From: Candidatus Epilinea brevis
GTDB taxonomy: Bacteria; Chloroflexota; Anaerolineae; Epilineales; Epilineaceae
Direction: 5' to 3'
Assembly: GCA_016710785.1 (NCBI GenBank)
Contig: JADJUE010000010.1
Span: 92,658 to 156,657, forward strand
Length of the DNA: 64,000 bases
Made by a program: the position numbers and the translations under genes. The notes beneath the pieces were generated by a model. The model did not search any database, was not told where the DNA came from, and was given only the letters and a program-made list of their open reading frames with translations. Shown in pieces: positions 44,228 to 52,742 of this stretch; position 1 is the first letter of the stretch; every line of letters begins with the position of its first letter.

Positions 44228-46573
44228 ATGCCCAAGACGATGCTCTCAGCGGCGGTGGCGGGGCTAGCCTGTGTCGCGGTGGTCATGGTCGGGTCCGATT
44301 CGGCGGCCTATGACCGAGAACCCGTGCGCGCTGCCCCCGCCGATGTCGCCGATCGGCGCCTCTTCCTGCCCCTGGCGCAGATCCTGGTTCCCAGTGAACC
44401 GATCGACCTGGGGCAGCCGCGCTTCCACGCCAGCGGCCGCGGCGCCGTCATCACCAGCGGGGCCATCACAGCCGGTGCCGCCGGCTTGGTCGTCGCCGAC
44501 GCGGCGACCTGGCAGCTTGGACAGGGAGTCCGCGTCGGCCGGGCCGGGGAGGACAGCCTCGTGCACGCGGCCGACGGGGGCTGGACGCTTCCGCCCGGGG
44601 CGCCGGAGGGTGTGACCGTCGAACACGATGCGGCGGACAAACGCGAGGGCGCCGCCGCGGTGCGCTGCCGCGTCGGCCCGGCGGCGAGCGGGGCCGGAAC
44701 GCCGGCGCCGCTCGACCTCTGCGAGGTGGACCTGGGCCAGCCCATCGGGCTGCGTCACGACGAGCTGCGCCTGTGGATCAAGGCCTCGGTCGCCACGAGG
44801 CCGGGGGACCTTCGTCTCCGCGTGCTGCGTGCGGACCGCGCCCCCACCTTCGACCTGGCCCTGCCCGCCTTGACCGCCGGCGCCTGGACGGAGGTCTACC
44901 TCGAGTTGCGGCGGGACACAGCGTCCTCGCCCAGTTCGGGGCACCAGGTCCTGACCCTGCGCTGCGAGCGGTCCTGCGCCGACCTCACCGTCCACCTGGA
45001 CGACATGCGTGGCGTACGGGACTTCGTCGCGCGGGTGGAGACCATCACCGATTGGCCCGGTGCCGGCGCCGAGCTGCGCCTGGACCGGTCAGCGATCCGG
45101 ACGGTGGCCGAGGCGCGGGTCTACCACGACGACACCGTTGCCGTGCTGAACTGGCTGCGGGAGGCCGATCAACCGGGCGGCGCTCGGCTTTACGCTCCGC
45201 CGGGGACCTACCTCATCAACGCGGTCGATCTACCGCTGGTGGGCGGACGGGAACCCACGGCCAGCCTGCCGGTATACAACAACACGGAGCTGCGCTGCGC
45301 CGATCCGGATCGGACGGTTTTCAAGAATATCGGGCAGTCGGAAACCGGCCCGGTCGTCCTGTTGCGCTCGGCCGCGCCGGGCCCGGAAAACATCCGCATC
45401 GAGGGCTGCGGCTTCGACTGGAACGGCTGGAACCGGCAGGACTATGCCGGCATCATGCTGCTCACCCCCCATGCCCTTCCGGACATCGGTCGCAACATCA
45501 GCGTGCTGGACAACCGCTTCTTCGACTCCGACCTCCCGGGAATGCGCCTCTGCGAGCGCGGGCAGGACCCCTGTCCCACCCGCCAGCGTCACCACATCCT
45601 CGCTCAGCGCGTCGACGGGCTGTGGATAAGCGGCAACCGCATGTCGGGCGGTGGTCGCATCAAGGCCGGCGGGTCGGGGCTGGGACGCAACCTGCACATC
45701 GAGCGCAACACGATCGACTTCGTGAACGACAACGGGATCACCATCGTCGACACGATGGCGGGGCTGACCGAACATGTCCTGATCACCGACAACCGCATCC
45801 ACAACGCCGTGGGCGCCGCCATCTTCTTCGGCGCCGACGGCGAGTCGGCCGGCGACGTTCCGGGCATGGTTCTGCGGGATGTAACGGTGGCCCGGAACCA
45901 GATCGATGGTTTCTTCGCCGCCGGCATCTCCAGCATCCTGCCCGAATCGGCGGAGCAGGTGCGGATCGTCGACAACACGGTGCTGTCCCAGCGGGACGCG
46001 GACATCGGTCCCGGACAGTTCGTGGCCGGCCTGGTGCTCAAGCGCGGGAACGCGGCCAGACGGCGCGCCACCGGCATCGACATCGCGGCCAACACGGTCA
46101 TCGCCCAAGGCGCGCACGCCGCGTTCAACATCGCGGCGATGCTGCTCGCCGGCCCACTGCGCGACCTGACGGTCAGCGACAACGTCCTGCGCTGCGACGC
46201 CTGCCGCAACGTGGATCGCGGCATCTGGCTGGCCGGGGGCGAGTTCGAGAACATGGTCATGCGCGGCAACCGGGTCGTCGGCGCCGGTCAGGCACTCCTG
46301 GTGGGCTACAGCCGGGACTCGCGAATCCAGATCGACGGCTGCACGATCGTGGGCAACACCTTCCTCGATTCGGTCGCGCCCTTCACCGGACAGGTCTCCT
46401 TCATCGCCGACGCCGGCAGCACCATCGAGGCCCGCGGCGCCGACAACGTCATCCACAATGGCCGCGGCTACGGCGTGCTCTGCGACGGTGGCGCGACCTT
46501 CCAACTCACGGACCTGGCGACGAATGACTTCGCCGGCAACGCGCAAGGAGACATCCATGGCTGCCCGCGCTAA
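44228..46573 (+). CDS. Exported right-handed beta-helix (parallel beta-helix repeat) protein
   Basis: 781 residues from ATG 44228, preceded by AGGGAGG; an in-frame ATG at 44210 is possible. A signal segment is at about 5-25 (MLSAAVAGLACVAVVMVG), then RRLFLPLAQIL, the hydrophobic-LP motif. Residues about 80-270 are a beta-sandwich with cysteines. From about 330 the pattern of parallel beta-helix coils is clear (repeated NRI/DN turns: ISVLDNRFFDSDLPGM, VLITDNRIHNAVGAAIFFG). Such folds bind or cleave polysaccharides; no catalytic motif could be assigned. A remnant of another beta-helix gene lies just downstream. Confidence 0.75.
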   Translation: MPKTMLSAAVAGLACVAVVMVGSDSAAYDREPVRAAPADVADRRLFLPLAQILVPSEPIDLGQPRFHASGRGAVITSGAITAGAAGLVVADAATWQLGQGVRVGRAGEDSLVHAADGGWTLPPGAPEGVTVEHDAADKREGAAAVRCRVGPAASGAGTPAPLDLCEVDLGQPIGLRHDELRLWIKASVATRPGDLRLRVLRADRAPTFDLALPALTAGAWTEVYLELRRDTASSPSSGHQVLTLRCERSCADLTVHLDDMRGVRDFVARVETITDWPGAGAELRLDRSAIRTVAEARVYHDDTVAVLNWLREADQPGGARLYAPPGTYLINAVDLPLVGGREPTASLPVYNNTELRCADPDRTVFKNIGQSETGPVVLLRSAAPGPENIRIEGCGFDWNGWNRQDYAGIMLLTPHALPDIGRNISVLDNRFFDSDLPGMRLCERGQDPCPTRQRHHILAQRVDGLWISGNRMSGGGRIKAGGSGLGRNLHIERNTIDFVNDNGITIVDTMAGLTEHVLITDNRIHNAVGAAIFFGADGESAGDVPGMVLRDVTVARNQIDGFFAAGISSILPESAEQVRIVDNTVLSQRDADIGPGQFVAGLVLKRGNAARRRATGIDIAANTVIAQGAHAAFNIAAMLLAGPLRDLTVSDNVLRCDACRNVDRGIWLAGGEFENMVMRGNRVVGAGQALLVGYSRDSRIQIDGCTIVGNTFLDSVAPFTGQVSFIADAGSTIEARGADNVIHNGRGYGVLCDGGATFQLTDLATNDFAGNAQGDIHGCPR

Positions 46574-46976
46574 TATCGCACCACAAGGATTTTGAGAGTA
46601 GCCGAAGGGTGTGCCGTGTCTCGAAATCCTTCATTGGCCGTGAGGTCATGCCACCGCAACCCTCACGCTTCTTGGAGGTGCAGTACTAACCGCCCCGGCC
46701 GCGTCGACCAGCGCGCTGCGACCTGGTCCGCGCCGCGCGCCGGGCCGCTGTCCCGCCGGGCAGGTCGTCCTGTTGTCCGCGGGCATCTATGCCACCGCCG
46801 GCACGGTGCACCTGCGGACCAACAAGACGCTCCGCGGTGCCGGCCCTCAAGCGAGCCGCGTGGAGCCAACCGCATGACGGCCGAGTGCGCCGACCCATGG
46901 TCCAGAGCGCGTCAGCCAGCCTTCCGTCAGCGAACGTCCCTCAGCGAACGTTCGTCTCCTATCCACCCATCCACCC
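46574..46976. other. Intergenic region around the beta-helix remnant
   Basis: About 400 bases between convergent genes. Apart from the fragment at 46642-46877 there is a short direct repeat at about 46925-46952 (CAGCGAACGT, twice). I see no intact gene. Confidence 0.4.
46642..46877 (+). pseudogene. Fragment of a beta-helix/pectate-lyase-like gene
   Basis: In one frame this region reads VVLLSAGIYATAGTVHL and then TNKTLRGAGPQ, the classic N-terminal coil of pectate-lyase-like proteins, preceded by a signal-like LTLLGGAVLTAPAAS. It then stops at 46875-46877. There is no convincing start codon for the whole stretch, and nothing homologous continues. I read it as a remnant of a second beta-helix gene next to the intact one. 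Confidence 0.45.
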
Positions 46977-49900
46977 TCACCGCGCCTTGGTACGCAGCTC
47001 CAGCTGCCAGCGCGTGACCTTGCCGATGCCGACGCCCGACTGGAAGTCGTCGTCGATGATCAGCTTCCAGACACCCTTGGCGTCCAAGCCCTCGAAGGCG
47101 TTGAGTCCGCCGCCATCCTCGGTCGTGTAGCGGCCGCCGTCGTTCGGGGGGCAGTTGGACTGGATGGCGGCCGCGGCATCGTCGTCCAGCACCACGTCCA
47201 GATCCACCGCGAAGCCGCAGATGTCGGTGAACATCTCGGAGCGCAGGTCCAGATGCTCCAGGTGGACGTCCAGGTCCTGCAGCACATCGTGTTGGATGGT
47301 CAGCTGCAGGTTCACGTCGTCCACCACGCATTGGCCGGGTACCGCGGGGAAGTTGACCGTCAGGTTGTCCTGGAAGACCGCGGCGCCGGCCCGATCATCC
47401 GGAATGTCGCCCGGCGTGCCAACGGCGATGATCTTCTCCGGACAGGTAGCGCGCTCACCCGGCTGGCCGGGGCAGAAAGCCACCGCCGGTCCGGCGAAAC
47501 AGTAGGCGAAGGGCTCGTCGCGCGCGGGATCGTTGGTAAAGGGGATGCCACGGTCGCCGGCGGCCTCATCGCCGGGCACATCCTCGCCCAGGCGCGTGCC
47601 GGAGCGTTCCACCGACACCGCTCCCAGACCCACCAGGCTGCGCAGGAAGAAGCCCTCCGGGTCGAAGACTTCATGCTCCCAATGGGTGGCGGAGATGATG
47701 GCCGAGCCCTTGAAGCCTGTGCCCAGGTAACCCCAGGTCTGCAGGTCCATGTACTCCACCTGGCGGTCCGCCAGCTTCTGGCACACGTAGTCCAGCAGGC
47801 CGTTCTGGTCGAAGATGTACACCGCAAAGTCCGTGAAGCCAGGCTTGGTGACCAGGTTGGCCACCGCCAGCTCGCTGGTCACGCCCATCCGGCCCAGGTC
47901 CTTCAGCAGGCTGGGGATGGCGATGAGCCCCACGCCGCTCTCCAGTCCGCCACCGTTGGCGCCCACCTGCCAGTCGAAGGCCTTGTGCTCCGGCAGCAGG
48001 TTGTAGGCCAAAGCCTCCAGCGGCGCCGAGCGGGCCACGTCACCGTACTGGATCATCTGCACCACGCCGACGATGCGCGGCGCGTCCACCTGCGGGGCGC
48101 CAGGCGTCCACCAGTTCTGGCTTTCGGCGCGCACCGAACCCACCCAATTGCCGGGCAGGTTGTAGATCATGGGCAGGAAGAAGCTCTGCGAGCCGCGCGG
48201 GCAGATCCAATCCACCAGGGTGGTGACCACGTCGCCGGAGCGGTCCAGGAAGTACACCTTGACCTTGGCCGCGGTGCGACCGCTCATGTTCATGATCTGC
48301 AGGCCGGTGTCCCAGCCCTGGTACTCGCTGTAGACCAAGGGGCCAAAGGCCACCAGGTTGCCGTCCGAGGCGTAGGGATGCTGCAGGTCGAAGCTGAAGT
48401 CCAGCTCGGCCGGCTCGCCGAAGTAGGTCATCAGCACGTCCCGGCCCACGATATCCACGACCACGCCCATCGGTTCGGAGGAGCGGATCCAGGCCGATCC
48501 CTGCCAGTCGGGACCGACGCAGTCCGAGGCGTCAAACTGGTAGGTCTCGCCGGGGGCCAAGGTGCTGATGTCGCAGATGGTGGCGCGGAGGCAGTCGTCC
48601 TGGGCCTTGAACCAGATCTCGACCGAGGAGCATTCCAGGCCACCGTTCTGGATGTACAGCACGGTCTCGAAGCCGGAGCGCGCGGCCTGCACCAGGGGCG
48701 CGTAATAGCCGAAGCCCCCAAAAACGGGGTCATAGTCGCCCAGATGTGAACCGGCCAGACCGTTGTACTTGCTGGTGACCACCGTGCCTGGGGTCTCGTT
48801 GCCCGGGCATTCGCGCATCACCTCGGCGGCCAGGAAGCCGTCGCCCATCACCTGTGCCTGGTTCAAGCCGGCGAAGGTCAGGCCCTCGTTGTAGGCCTTC
48901 TTGAAGCGGCGGTAGTCGTCGGCGTCGCCCACGATGCCGAAGAAGAGGGTCTCGCACATCAGGTCGGCGGCCACGTCGTCGAAGCCCAGGTCGGTGACGC
49001 CCAGTTCCGAAAGCTGGCGAGCCGAGAACTTGAAGAGCATGCCGCTCTTGGAGCCGGCCGGCACCTGCGCGCCCATCAGGATCCAGCTGGTGCCGGGCAC
49101 CAGCAGGCCGGTGCATTCCACCTTGAGCGGACCGGCGGCCTGCGGCGGGCAGAAGCCCGGGGCGCCCCAGGTGACGAGCACCGCCTTGGCGGGATCGCAG
49201 CCCAGCAACTGGACCTCGATCATCGAAGCGCAGACATCGTCCTGGCCCAGGAAGTTGAGGATCGGCAGGTGGACCTGGCAGCCCAACTGTCGGTTGGGGT
49301 CCACGGTGGGCAGGCAGTCGACCGTGATGCAGTCCTCCAGCGCCAGCTCGGAGTCCAAGGTGCCATCCTGGTTCTCGTCGAACTCCAGCTTCACCGGCAC
49401 ACAGAGCGTCGTGCCGACGTGGGTACCACCGCGCACCCGCACCTTGAAGTTGACGGTCAGGAGGTTGGCCGGCGCCGCCGGGGTGCCGGGAATGTTGCCG
49501 ATCCAGATGAGGCCGCCCTCCGCGAGGGTGCAGTCGCCGCTGCTGCCGCCGGTGAAGCTGCAGCTGCCGGGCACGCCCACCAGACCAGGGGGCAGCTGCA
49601 CACCGACGCGCGCGCCGGTAGCGTTGCCCACGCCGGAGTTGAGGAAGGCGAACTCCACCTCCAAGGTGTCGCCCGGCGCCGTGCATTCGAAGGGCTCGGT
49701 CACCTGCAGGGCCGCGTCCTGGGCCAGGAACTGCGGCGGGGGGATGGTGGTGGCCGTGGGGGTGGGCGTGGGCAGGCAGTTGAGGGTCTGCCCCGTGTTC
49801 GTGGCCCCACGGGTGTGGTTGATGGGCCCGGCCCAGGTGAAGTTGGAGTACTGGAAGCCGGTGCCCTGCAGCTGCAGCGACTGTCCCAAGGGCTCGGTGC

Positions 49901-50360
49901 CGGCCTCGGTCACGCCGATGTCAGTGCTGGTAAGGCCGTTGGCCGGCCCACCCACCGCCACGAAGCTGCCTTCGTAGCTGAGGAACTGGATCACGACATT
50001 GGCCGGGCTCACCAACGCCAGGCCGTCGGGGCTGCCGTTCTGCAGGCCGTTCGCGGCCAGCCCGAAGTTCAGGGTCCCACAGCTCTGGCCGTTGTTGGGC
50101 AGGGCTCCGGCCAGGTTGATGGTGCCATAGGTGGCGCCGCCGGTGCCGTTGTACAGCACCACCGTCCAACCGGTCAGATCGGTGCCCGTGGGGCCGGCGA
50201 TCTCGACGCCTTCGTCGGCGTCGGTGCCGGTGTTGTCGTAATGCAGCTCGTTGATGAACACCGATTGGGCCGCGGCGGATATCGTATGCGAGGCCCACAG
50301 CAGGAGGGCGCCCAGAACGGCCAGAGTCAGCGGCAGACGGCGCGCGATGGCGTACAGCAT
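46977..50360 (-). CDS. Exported lamin-tail-domain surface protein with unknown module and P-domain
   Basis: 1127 residues from ATG 50360, preceded by a purine-rich AGGGGGA. Signal peptide at about 1-31 (LTLAVLGALLLWASHTISAAAQ). A lamin-tail domain follows (VFINELHYDNTGTDADEGVE, about 32-180), then a Thr/Pro linker and a DUF11-like domain. From about 360 (CQVHLPILNFLG) to about 915 comes the same long module as in the giant DUF11 protein (FCPPQAAGPLKVECTGLL, ICPRGSQSFFLP, WEHEVFDPEG). The C-terminal 130 or so residues are a P-domain (LQDLDVHLEHLD, GVWKLIIDDD). The frame is intact, so it is a good reference for reading the broken DUF11 gene. Likely a cell-surface or secreted protein; function unknown. 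Confidence 0.8.
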   Translation of the reverse strand: MLYAIARRLPLTLAVLGALLLWASHTISAAAQSVFINELHYDNTGTDADEGVEIAGPTGTDLTGWTVVLYNGTGGATYGTINLAGALPNNGQSCGTLNFGLAANGLQNGSPDGLALVSPANVVIQFLSYEGSFVAVGGPANGLTSTDIGVTEAGTEPLGQSLQLQGTGFQYSNFTWAGPINHTRGATNTGQTLNCLPTPTPTATTIPPPQFLAQDAALQVTEPFECTAPGDTLEVEFAFLNSGVGNATGARVGVQLPPGLVGVPGSCSFTGGSSGDCTLAEGGLIWIGNIPGTPAAPANLLTVNFKVRVRGGTHVGTTLCVPVKLEFDENQDGTLDSELALEDCITVDCLPTVDPNRQLGCQVHLPILNFLGQDDVCASMIEVQLLGCDPAKAVLVTWGAPGFCPPQAAGPLKVECTGLLVPGTSWILMGAQVPAGSKSGMLFKFSARQLSELGVTDLGFDDVAADLMCETLFFGIVGDADDYRRFKKAYNEGLTFAGLNQAQVMGDGFLAAEVMRECPGNETPGTVVTSKYNGLAGSHLGDYDPVFGGFGYYAPLVQAARSGFETVLYIQNGGLECSSVEIWFKAQDDCLRATICDISTLAPGETYQFDASDCVGPDWQGSAWIRSSEPMGVVVDIVGRDVLMTYFGEPAELDFSFDLQHPYASDGNLVAFGPLVYSEYQGWDTGLQIMNMSGRTAAKVKVYFLDRSGDVVTTLVDWICPRGSQSFFLPMIYNLPGNWVGSVRAESQNWWTPGAPQVDAPRIVGVVQMIQYGDVARSAPLEALAYNLLPEHKAFDWQVGANGGGLESGVGLIAIPSLLKDLGRMGVTSELAVANLVTKPGFTDFAVYIFDQNGLLDYVCQKLADRQVEYMDLQTWGYLGTGFKGSAIISATHWEHEVFDPEGFFLRSLVGLGAVSVERSGTRLGEDVPGDEAAGDRGIPFTNDPARDEPFAYCFAGPAVAFCPGQPGERATCPEKIIAVGTPGDIPDDRAGAAVFQDNLTVNFPAVPGQCVVDDVNLQLTIQHDVLQDLDVHLEHLDLRSEMFTDICGFAVDLDVVLDDDAAAAIQSNCPPNDGGRYTTEDGGGLNAFEGLDAKGVWKLIIDDDFQSGVGIGKVTRWQLELRTKAR

Positions 50361-50515
50361 GAGAAGGTCCCCCTGGGAGCATGGCGAAAACACCGTGGCG
50401 ACCGGAGCACCGGGCGCCATCACCCTGTATTAACGGTATGCCGCGGCTGCGGATGCGGGGGGCGGGCGTTAACTTCTCTAAACGGAGACCGCGGATCCCG
50501 ACCCGGCGGCCAGCG

Positions 50516-51243
50516 TCAGGGGCAAGGCGCCACGTTCTCGTTCCAGGCGGTGTAACCGTCCATGGCGAAGCGTCGGACCATGCCGTCCAAGAAGAAGACC
50601 TGGTAGCTGCCGGTCACGGTCGCCGTCGTCAGGTCGGCCTTGTCCAGCCCGCCGATGACCTGCACCGACTGCAGCAGGCGGCGGTCGCAGACGGCCTGCG
50701 GCTCCACCGGCGTCAGGCGACCGAAGCAGGGCGCGATGCGGCAGCGGCCCGGGCCGCCGGGGCCGGAGGGCGTCGCTGTCGGCCGCGGCCCGACGGTCGG
50801 CCGCGGGGTGGGGCTGCCGCCATCACAGGGCGCCACTTCGCAACGGCGCTGGGTGGGTGTGGGGCAGGCATTCACGGATTCCTTGGCACAGTCCATGATG
50901 AAGCGCCGCTCCGCCACCGCCGCTCCGCCCGACACGCAGCTCTCGCGGGTATTGAACTGGATGCCCCGTTCCTGCAGCTCGAACCACAGGATGCGGCTGC
51001 CGTCATCGGTGAACTGCATGCGCACCGTGCCGCCGCGATGGGTGACGCCACAGAAGCGTGGGCCGGACGGTGTCGGCGAGGGGTGGCAACCGTGCGGGTA
51101 GCAGGGGGCGGGCCAGGCGTGGCGCGCTGCGCGAGCACCCCGGGAGCGCTGAACCCGCCGCTCAGACCGACAGCAACCAGGGCGGCTAGCAGGGCGATAC
51201 CCAGAGACAAAGACCTAACACGCACCGAGGATCGGATGGACAT
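50516..51243 (-). CDS. Small exported protein with Cys-rich region and Thr/Pro linker, frame disrupted
   Basis: The start is ATG 51243 with GAGGAG upstream and a signal peptide (LSLGIALLAALVAVGLSGGF, ending VLAQ). The Thr/Pro region (ATPGPPPATRTVATP) continues in one frame to about 51075. The rest (PTPSGPRFCGVTHRGG, then MQFTDDGSRILWFEL) lies in another frame to the stop at 50516. A single missing base near 51073-51090 would join them to about 242 residues. The second part has paired cysteines and another Pro/Thr-rich spacer. I recognise no family. Confidence 0.55.
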
Positions 51244-51624
51244 CACAGGCTCCTCACGTATTGGCCGCGGCGCCTGGCGCCCGGCGGCACTTGTCTACAA
51301 CTCAGGCTGGCGCTGGATTCGGGTCTGAAGACCGGCGGCCGCCTGTCTGGCGGCCTGCGGATCTGAGACGGTAGCGATTCATCGCATGGGGAGGGCGCCC
51401 TCCCGTGCGGGACATGCCACCGAACGATAATCTCACTTGCGGCAAAGGGCAAGCGGCGGCTTGCGTAAACGGGTCGGCTAGGGTAGACGATGGCCGAGGC
51501 CGGCCCACCCCAGCACTCCCCTGAAGCGGTACCGCCACATGCCTCCCGGAGGGAGGACCGCCATCCTCCTCCCCCCAGCGGGGGAGGTCGGGAGGGGGGC
51601 CGCCGTGGCCGCCTCCCCCTCGCG
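51244..51624. other. Intergenic region with G-rich palindrome
   Basis: About 380 bases between two minus-strand genes. It holds the palindrome at 51568-51587 and an inverted repeat near 51541-51556 (CCTCCCGGAGGGAGG). No gene is recognised. Confidence 0.45.
51568..51587. repeat. Dispersed G/C palindrome (CCTCCCCC-CAGC-GGGGGAGG)
   Basis: Perfect 8-bp arms around CAGC, just after the focA-like gene in its direction of transcription. It is related in sequence to the palindromes at 23188-23234 and 40043-40073. Confidence 0.5.
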
Positions 51625-52479
51625 TCACCCCCCCGCCGGATGCCGCAGGTACACGAACCAGTACACCAGGCCCACCAACAGGCCGCCGCCCACCATGTTG
51701 CCCAAGGTCGCCGGCAGCAGGATGCCGGTCAGAAAGCCCCCCCAGCTCATGTCCACGAAGGCTTCCGGAGCGCTGCCGATGCCGGCCCAGAAGGCCGCCG
51801 GCGCCAGGTCGCGGGTCAAGAGGGCCACGGGCACCAGGTACAGGTCTGCGATGCAATGCTCGAACCCGGCGGCCACGAAGGCGGCCACGGGCGGCACCAC
51901 GGCCAGCACGCGATCGGTGGTGGAGCGCGCCGAGAAGCTCAGCCAGATCGCCAGGCAGACCAGGGCGTTGCCCAGAATGCCCAGGACGAAGGTGGCCAGG
52001 AAGCCCTGGCCGAACTTGGCCTGCGCCGTGGCCAGTTGCGCCGCGCCCACCGCCCCGCGCCCGAAGCCGTAATGCCCAGCGCCGAAGGTCAGGGCGGCCG
52101 TGCCGAGAGCGCCCACAGCGTTGCCCACGATCACCAGAGCCCAGTTGCGCAGCAGCCGCCGCGTGGACACCTGCCGCCCCACCCAGGCCATGATGATCAG
52201 CACGTTGCCGGTGAACAGCTCAGCTCCGCCCACCACCACCAGGATCAGCCCCAGGCTGAAGACCAGACCGATCAGCACCCGCGCCAGGCCGAAGGGCAAT
52301 CCGGCCGACCCGGCCGCGGCCACGGTGCTGAACACCGCACCCAGAGCGATGAAGGCCCCGCCCAACACGGCCAGGACGAAGGTGACGTCGGCCGGCAGCG
52401 CGGCCTTGCGAATGCCCAGCTCCTGAGCGCGCTGGGCCATCTGCGGCGGCAGGAGGGCGTCGAGGGTGGGGTCGGTCAC
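51625..52479 (-). CDS. Formate/nitrite transporter (FocA/NirC family)
   Basis: 284 residues from GTG 52479, preceded by GGAGG. Six membrane helices with the family signatures GGAELFTGNVLIIMAWV and AAGFEHCIADLYLVPVAL and LPATLGNMVGGGLLVGLVYW. FNT channels move formate, nitrite or hydrosulphide across the membrane. Because the gene is divergent from a formate dehydrogenase operon, formate is the likely substrate. Confidence 0.9.
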   Translation of the reverse strand: MTDPTLDALLPPQMAQRAQELGIRKAALPADVTFVLAVLGGAFIALGAVFSTVAAAGSAGLPFGLARVLIGLVFSLGLILVVVGGAELFTGNVLIIMAWVGRQVSTRRLLRNWALVIVGNAVGALGTAALTFGAGHYGFGRGAVGAAQLATAQAKFGQGFLATFVLGILGNALVCLAIWLSFSARSTTDRVLAVVPPVAAFVAAGFEHCIADLYLVPVALLTRDLAPAAFWAGIGSAPEAFVDMSWGGFLTGILLPATLGNMVGGGLLVGLVYWFVYLRHPAGG

Positions 52480-52620
52480 GGGTGGCCTCCGGCGATGAGG
52501 GGGATTCACGTGGCGGCGCGTCAGGTCGCGCGCATGGTAGCGCCAGGCGCGGGGCGGGGCAAGGAGGGGCAAGCCCGTTGCCCATCCCCCTTTTCACTCG
52601 CTCTCGAAAGCAAAATCATC

Positions 52621-52649
52621 TTGACCCCCGGCGCCGCACCGCGCATACT
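52621..52649 (+). promoter_or_regulatory. Sigma-70-type promoter of the formate dehydrogenase operon
   Basis: TTGACC (52621-52626, 5 of 6) and CATACT (52644-52649, 4 of 6) with a 17-base spacer, in the divergent gap between the FocA-type gene and the operon. The start would be near 52656, about 87 bases before the GTG. Confidence 0.5.
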
Positions 52650-52742
52650 GTGGCCGACGATCCTCGCGATTCCCGGCTGCGGTCTGCGGCCGGCGGCCGG
52701 GATCGCCGGATCCGATTCTTCAGACCGCCAAGGAGCGCGAGC

